From: Cyanobacteria bacterium UBA8803
Lineage (GTDB): Bacteria > Cyanobacteriota > Cyanobacteriia > Cyanobacteriales > Coleofasciculaceae
Assembly: GCA_003505715.1 (NCBI GenBank)
Contig: DNXU01000349.1
Span: 1-7,857, forward strand
Reading direction: 5' to 3'
DNA length: 7,857 nt
The translations under genes were made by a program, and so were the position numbers. Under the pieces are notes generated by a model. The model saw only the letters and a program-made list of their open reading frames with translations, was not told the DNA's origin and made no database searches. Shown here in pieces: positions 5,820 through 7,857 of this stretch. Position 1 is the first letter of the stretch. Each line of letters starts with the position of its first letter.

Positions 5820-5944
5820 GTTGATCTGAGGAATGAACTGTGAAGGTTAAACTTGAAATTCTTAACTAGGCTAACAGGTTCAAACCCTAACGATATCAAT
5901 AAGACAGACTACTCGCAGGCACAAAAGCTTACCCAGAAGAAGCA

Positions 5945-6703
5945 TCAAACTGCCAGAAACCTCTGAATAACTTCATTACTAAGTTCGCTGGTTGGCCCAG
6001 AAGCAACAATACCGCCCTTCTGCATGGCGTAATACCAATCTGCTTGTCGGACAAAATGCAGGTGTTGCTCGACTAATAGCACGGAAACCCCTGTAGTCTC
6101 AACAATGCGGCGAACGGCGGCTTCAATTTCTAGGATGATTGAGGGTTGGATGCCTTCGGTGGGTTCGTCTAATACTAACAAGCGCGGTTTTCCCATTAAA
6201 GCGCGGGCGATCGCCAATTGCTGCTGCTGTCCGCCACTTAAATCTCCCCCCATCCGGGATAACATCGATTTCAACACAGGAAACAGGGCAAAGATTTCCT
6301 CAGGAATGTCCTGCTTGCCACGTCTACCGTGGGGACGGGCTTCCAACCCCAGCAAGAGATTTTCCTTCACCGTTAAACGGGGAATAATCTCCCGTCCTTG
6401 GGGAACGTAACCAATGCCCAGCTTTGCCCGTCGATCGGGAGATTTGGCGGTAATGGCTTCGCCCGCTAGGGCAATCTGCCCAGTCCGAGGTTGGAGTAAG
6501 CCCATAATTGTCTTGAGGAGTGTGGTTTTGCCCACACCATTACGCCCAATCAAGCAAACCATCTGCCCTACCGACACGCTCAAATCAACATCCCGCAGAA
6601 TGTGACTCTCGCCGTAATAGACATTTAAACCAGTAACTTGCAGCATGAGCTGGGATGACGGTTCATCTAACGCAGAAGTAATCCTATCTTTGGTTGTATC
6701 CAC
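5945..6703 (-). CDS. urtE: Urea ABC transporter ATP-binding subunit UrtE
   Basis: The 252-residue product is an ABC ATPase of the LivF/UrtE group: Walker A GRNGVGKTT (53-61), Q-loop Gln102, signature LSGGQQQQ (155-162), Walker B LLVLDEP (175-181) and switch His214. The extended Walker B LDEPTEGIQPSI is typical of UrtE rather than LivF. Together with UrtD next door this supports the urea transporter, in which the two ATPases drive uptake through membrane subunits UrtB and UrtC with binding protein UrtA. The chosen GTG start (6701-6703) has a GGAG 7 bases upstream, lying within the last codons of urtD. A later ATG at codon 20 (6644-6646) matches the usual UrtE N-terminus but has no Shine-Dalgarno, so the protein may carry a 19-residue extension. 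It lies 2 bases after the urtD stop, implying translational coupling. Confidence 0.9.
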   Translation of the reverse strand: MDTTKDRITSALDEPSSQLMLQVTGLNVYYGESHILRDVDLSVSVGQMVCLIGRNGVGKTTLLKTIMGLLQPRTGQIALAGEAITAKSPDRRAKLGIGYVPQGREIIPRLTVKENLLLGLEARPHGRRGKQDIPEEIFALFPVLKSMLSRMGGDLSGGQQQQLAIARALMGKPRLLVLDEPTEGIQPSIILEIEAAVRRIVETTGVSVLLVEQHLHFVRQADWYYAMQKGGIVASGPTSELSNEVIQRFLAV

Positions 6704-6705
6704 AA

Positions 6706-7839
6706 TTATTCTCCAGGTTGTGCTTCCAAACGTTTGACGACTTCTTCTGGTAAATCGAGAAGCCTCATCAGCTGCTTGTAGGCTGCTGCTTCTTCCTCAT
6801 TAATAGTTGGTTCGTTAGGCGTGCGAGAACTTACGTTAATCACGTCGTAACCCAACTTTAAGATAAGTTCCCGTTCTTCAGGGCTTTCGAGTTGAGCAAT
6901 TAATTCATCAATTGGCACGTTTTGTGCTAAATAATCCCGCAGTTCTGTTTGCAATTGGTGCTGTTGTTCGGCATCCGTAGAAAACAGCTTACTGAAGCGG
7001 GCGATAATTAGTTCCGCCTCTTCTGGGGCGAGGTTCCCATCTGACCAAGCCATGGCCGTTACAATCCGCAGCATCTTCATCTGCTGAGCAGTAATTGATG
7101 GCTTTTGACCCAAATACACTTCTATCACGCGAGGGTCGTTTTGAACCTCGTCAATCGTCCCTTCAAACAACACTGAACCTTCATGTAGTACCGTTACCTT
7201 ACGAGCAATCTGCCGCACAAATTCCATATCATGCTCGATTACCACAATCGAATGACTTTCCGCCAAAGCCAACAGTAACTCCCCAATATTTTCCGTCTCC
7301 TCATCCGTCAACCCAGCTACAGGTTCGTCCACCAGCAACAAATTCGGTGACTGCGCCACCAACATGCCAATCTCCAACCGCTGCTTTTCCCCATGAGATA
7401 GCAACTGTGCTGGTAAATCCGCCTTAGCTAATAAACCTATTGTTTCCAACAAACCTCCTACGTTACGCCGATCCGACGCTGAAGGACGACCAAACAAGGT
7501 AGAAACCACATTTTTATTGCGATTGCAGGCTAAATCCAGGTTTTCTCTAACAGTCAAATTTAGGTAAACTCGCGGCGTTTGGAACTTACGACCAATACCC
7601 AGACGGGCAATTTGATATTCTGGCAACCGTCGCAAATTACGCCCTTGAAACAGCACCCGGCCTTCCGTCGGCTGCACCTTACCCGTAATCACATCCAAAA
7701 AAGTAGTCTTGCCCGCCCCATTTGGGCCAATAATCACCCGCAACTCCCCAGTATCCATACTGAAGTTGAGGTTATTGAGTGCTTTAAAGCCATCAAAACT
7801 AACCGTCAGGTTTTCAATTTCTAGGATTTTCTGGTTCAT
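6706..7839 (-). CDS. urtD: Urea ABC transporter ATP-binding subunit UrtD with a C-terminal TerB-like domain
   Basis: The 377-residue product has an N-terminal ABC ATPase domain (about 5-245): Walker A GPNGAGKTT (38-46), FQTP around 86-89 (Q-loop), signature LSHGEKQRLEIG (147-158), Walker B LLLVDEP (167-173) and switch His203. The LSHGEKQ signature and DEPVAGLTDEET are characteristic of UrtD. Residues about 249-370 are an added, largely helical, acidic domain, with AMAWSDGNLAPEEAELI at 262-278 matching the TerB-like pattern. Stand-alone UrtD proteins end near residue 245. I believe the extension occurs in other cyanobacteria, but its role is unknown to me. The urt system imports urea as a nitrogen source and is NtcA-regulated in studied cyanobacteria. 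Upstream urtA-C would lie beyond the window. No Shine-Dalgarno is visible before the ATG. Confidence 0.9.
   Translation of the reverse strand: MNQKILEIENLTVSFDGFKALNNLNFSMDTGELRVIIGPNGAGKTTFLDVITGKVQPTEGRVLFQGRNLRRLPEYQIARLGIGRKFQTPRVYLNLTVRENLDLACNRNKNVVSTLFGRPSASDRRNVGGLLETIGLLAKADLPAQLLSHGEKQRLEIGMLVAQSPNLLLVDEPVAGLTDEETENIGELLLALAESHSIVVIEHDMEFVRQIARKVTVLHEGSVLFEGTIDEVQNDPRVIEVYLGQKPSITAQQMKMLRIVTAMAWSDGNLAPEEAELIIARFSKLFSTDAEQQHQLQTELRDYLAQNVPIDELIAQLESPEERELILKLGYDVINVSSRTPNEPTINEEEAAAYKQLMRLLDLPEEVVKRLEAQPGE
6711..6714 (-). promoter_or_regulatory. Ribosome binding site that supports the GTG start of urtE
   Basis: GGAG on the minus strand, 7 bases before the GTG at 6701-6703. It lies within the final Gly-Glu codons of urtD, whose TAA is 6706-6708. 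The alternative ATG start at 6644-6646 has no comparable site. Confidence 0.55.
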
Positions 7840-7843
7840 TTGT

Positions 7844-7857
7844 TGTTGGTTGTTGGT
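7844..7857. repeat. Heptamer tandem repeat at the window edge
   Basis: Two exact copies of TGTTGGT (7844-7850 and 7851-7857) lie directly upstream of urtD and run to the end of the window. Short tandem heptamers are common in intergenic DNA of filamentous cyanobacteria, and the array may continue between urtC and urtD. Only two copies are visible, so the call is tentative. Confidence 0.4.

Noticed and set aside
5820..5944. Promoter or terminator in the urtE-nadK gap
   Set aside because: Scanning both strands gave only poor TTGATA/TTGAAC-type boxes and no convincing hairpin; nothing is strong enough to list.
7095..7427. 110-codon plus-strand frame inside urtD
   Set aside because: It is antisense to a well-supported ABC ATPase gene and is Pro/Thr-rich, as expected for the opposite strand; the same applies to other plus-strand frames within pepP, nadK and urtE.

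Overview
The window looks like chromosomal DNA of a cyanobacterium, probably a filamentous one (an inference). The HIP1 octamer GCGATCGC occurs seven times in 7.9 kb where about 0.1 is expected by chance. The gene families (urea transporter UrtD/UrtE, NAD kinase of the cyanobacterial type, XisH/XisI, PEP-CTERM proteins) and the dispersed GTAGGGGCGACCC and GTTGGG...CCCAACCTACA repeats also fit. No CRISPR array, tRNA, rRNA or intact transposase gene was seen.

There are two unlike halves. Positions 1-3490 are an accessory, rearranged region. It holds an N-terminal fragment of a subtilisin-like (S8) protease (20-766, minus), a repeat-rich intergenic stretch (767-1172), and two convergent genes for secreted PEP-CTERM proteins (1173-1937 plus; 1980-2870 minus). 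A second repeat-rich stretch (2871-3497) contains a broken xisH-xisI pair. Positions 3498-7857 are a conserved housekeeping region entirely on the minus strand: aminopeptidase P (3498-4790), NAD kinase (4899-5819), and the last two genes of a urea ABC transporter operon, urtE (5945-6703) and urtD (6706-7839). urtD reads from the right edge, so transcription runs urtD > urtE > nadK > pepP.

The most interesting structure is the rearranged repeat set. Three unrelated segments occur twice: A (97 bp, 89/97 identical), B (75 versus 61 bp) and C (78 bp, 66/78 identical). In the first copy the order is A1-B1-C1, with C1 running to 2 bases before the start codon of the 1173 gene. In the second copy the order is C2-A2-B2, a circular permutation. 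C2, an apparent promoter/leader with no gene behind it, abuts A2 at base 3085. The remnant of xisH (C-terminal ~22 codons) and xisI (N-terminal ~63 codons) fills exactly the space between A2 and B2. This suggests a tandem or array-like unit (A-cargo-B-C-gene) that lost a gene and exchanged cargo, leaving scars around the two PEP-CTERM genes.

Functionally, UrtD and UrtE would be the two cytoplasmic ATPases powering urea uptake. UrtD carries an extra C-terminal TerB-like domain. NAD kinase makes NADP+, and PepP trims X-Pro peptides. The PEP-CTERM proteins are probably exported and processed by an exosortase encoded elsewhere. They carry LamG/lectin-like folds suited to surface or extracellular-matrix roles.
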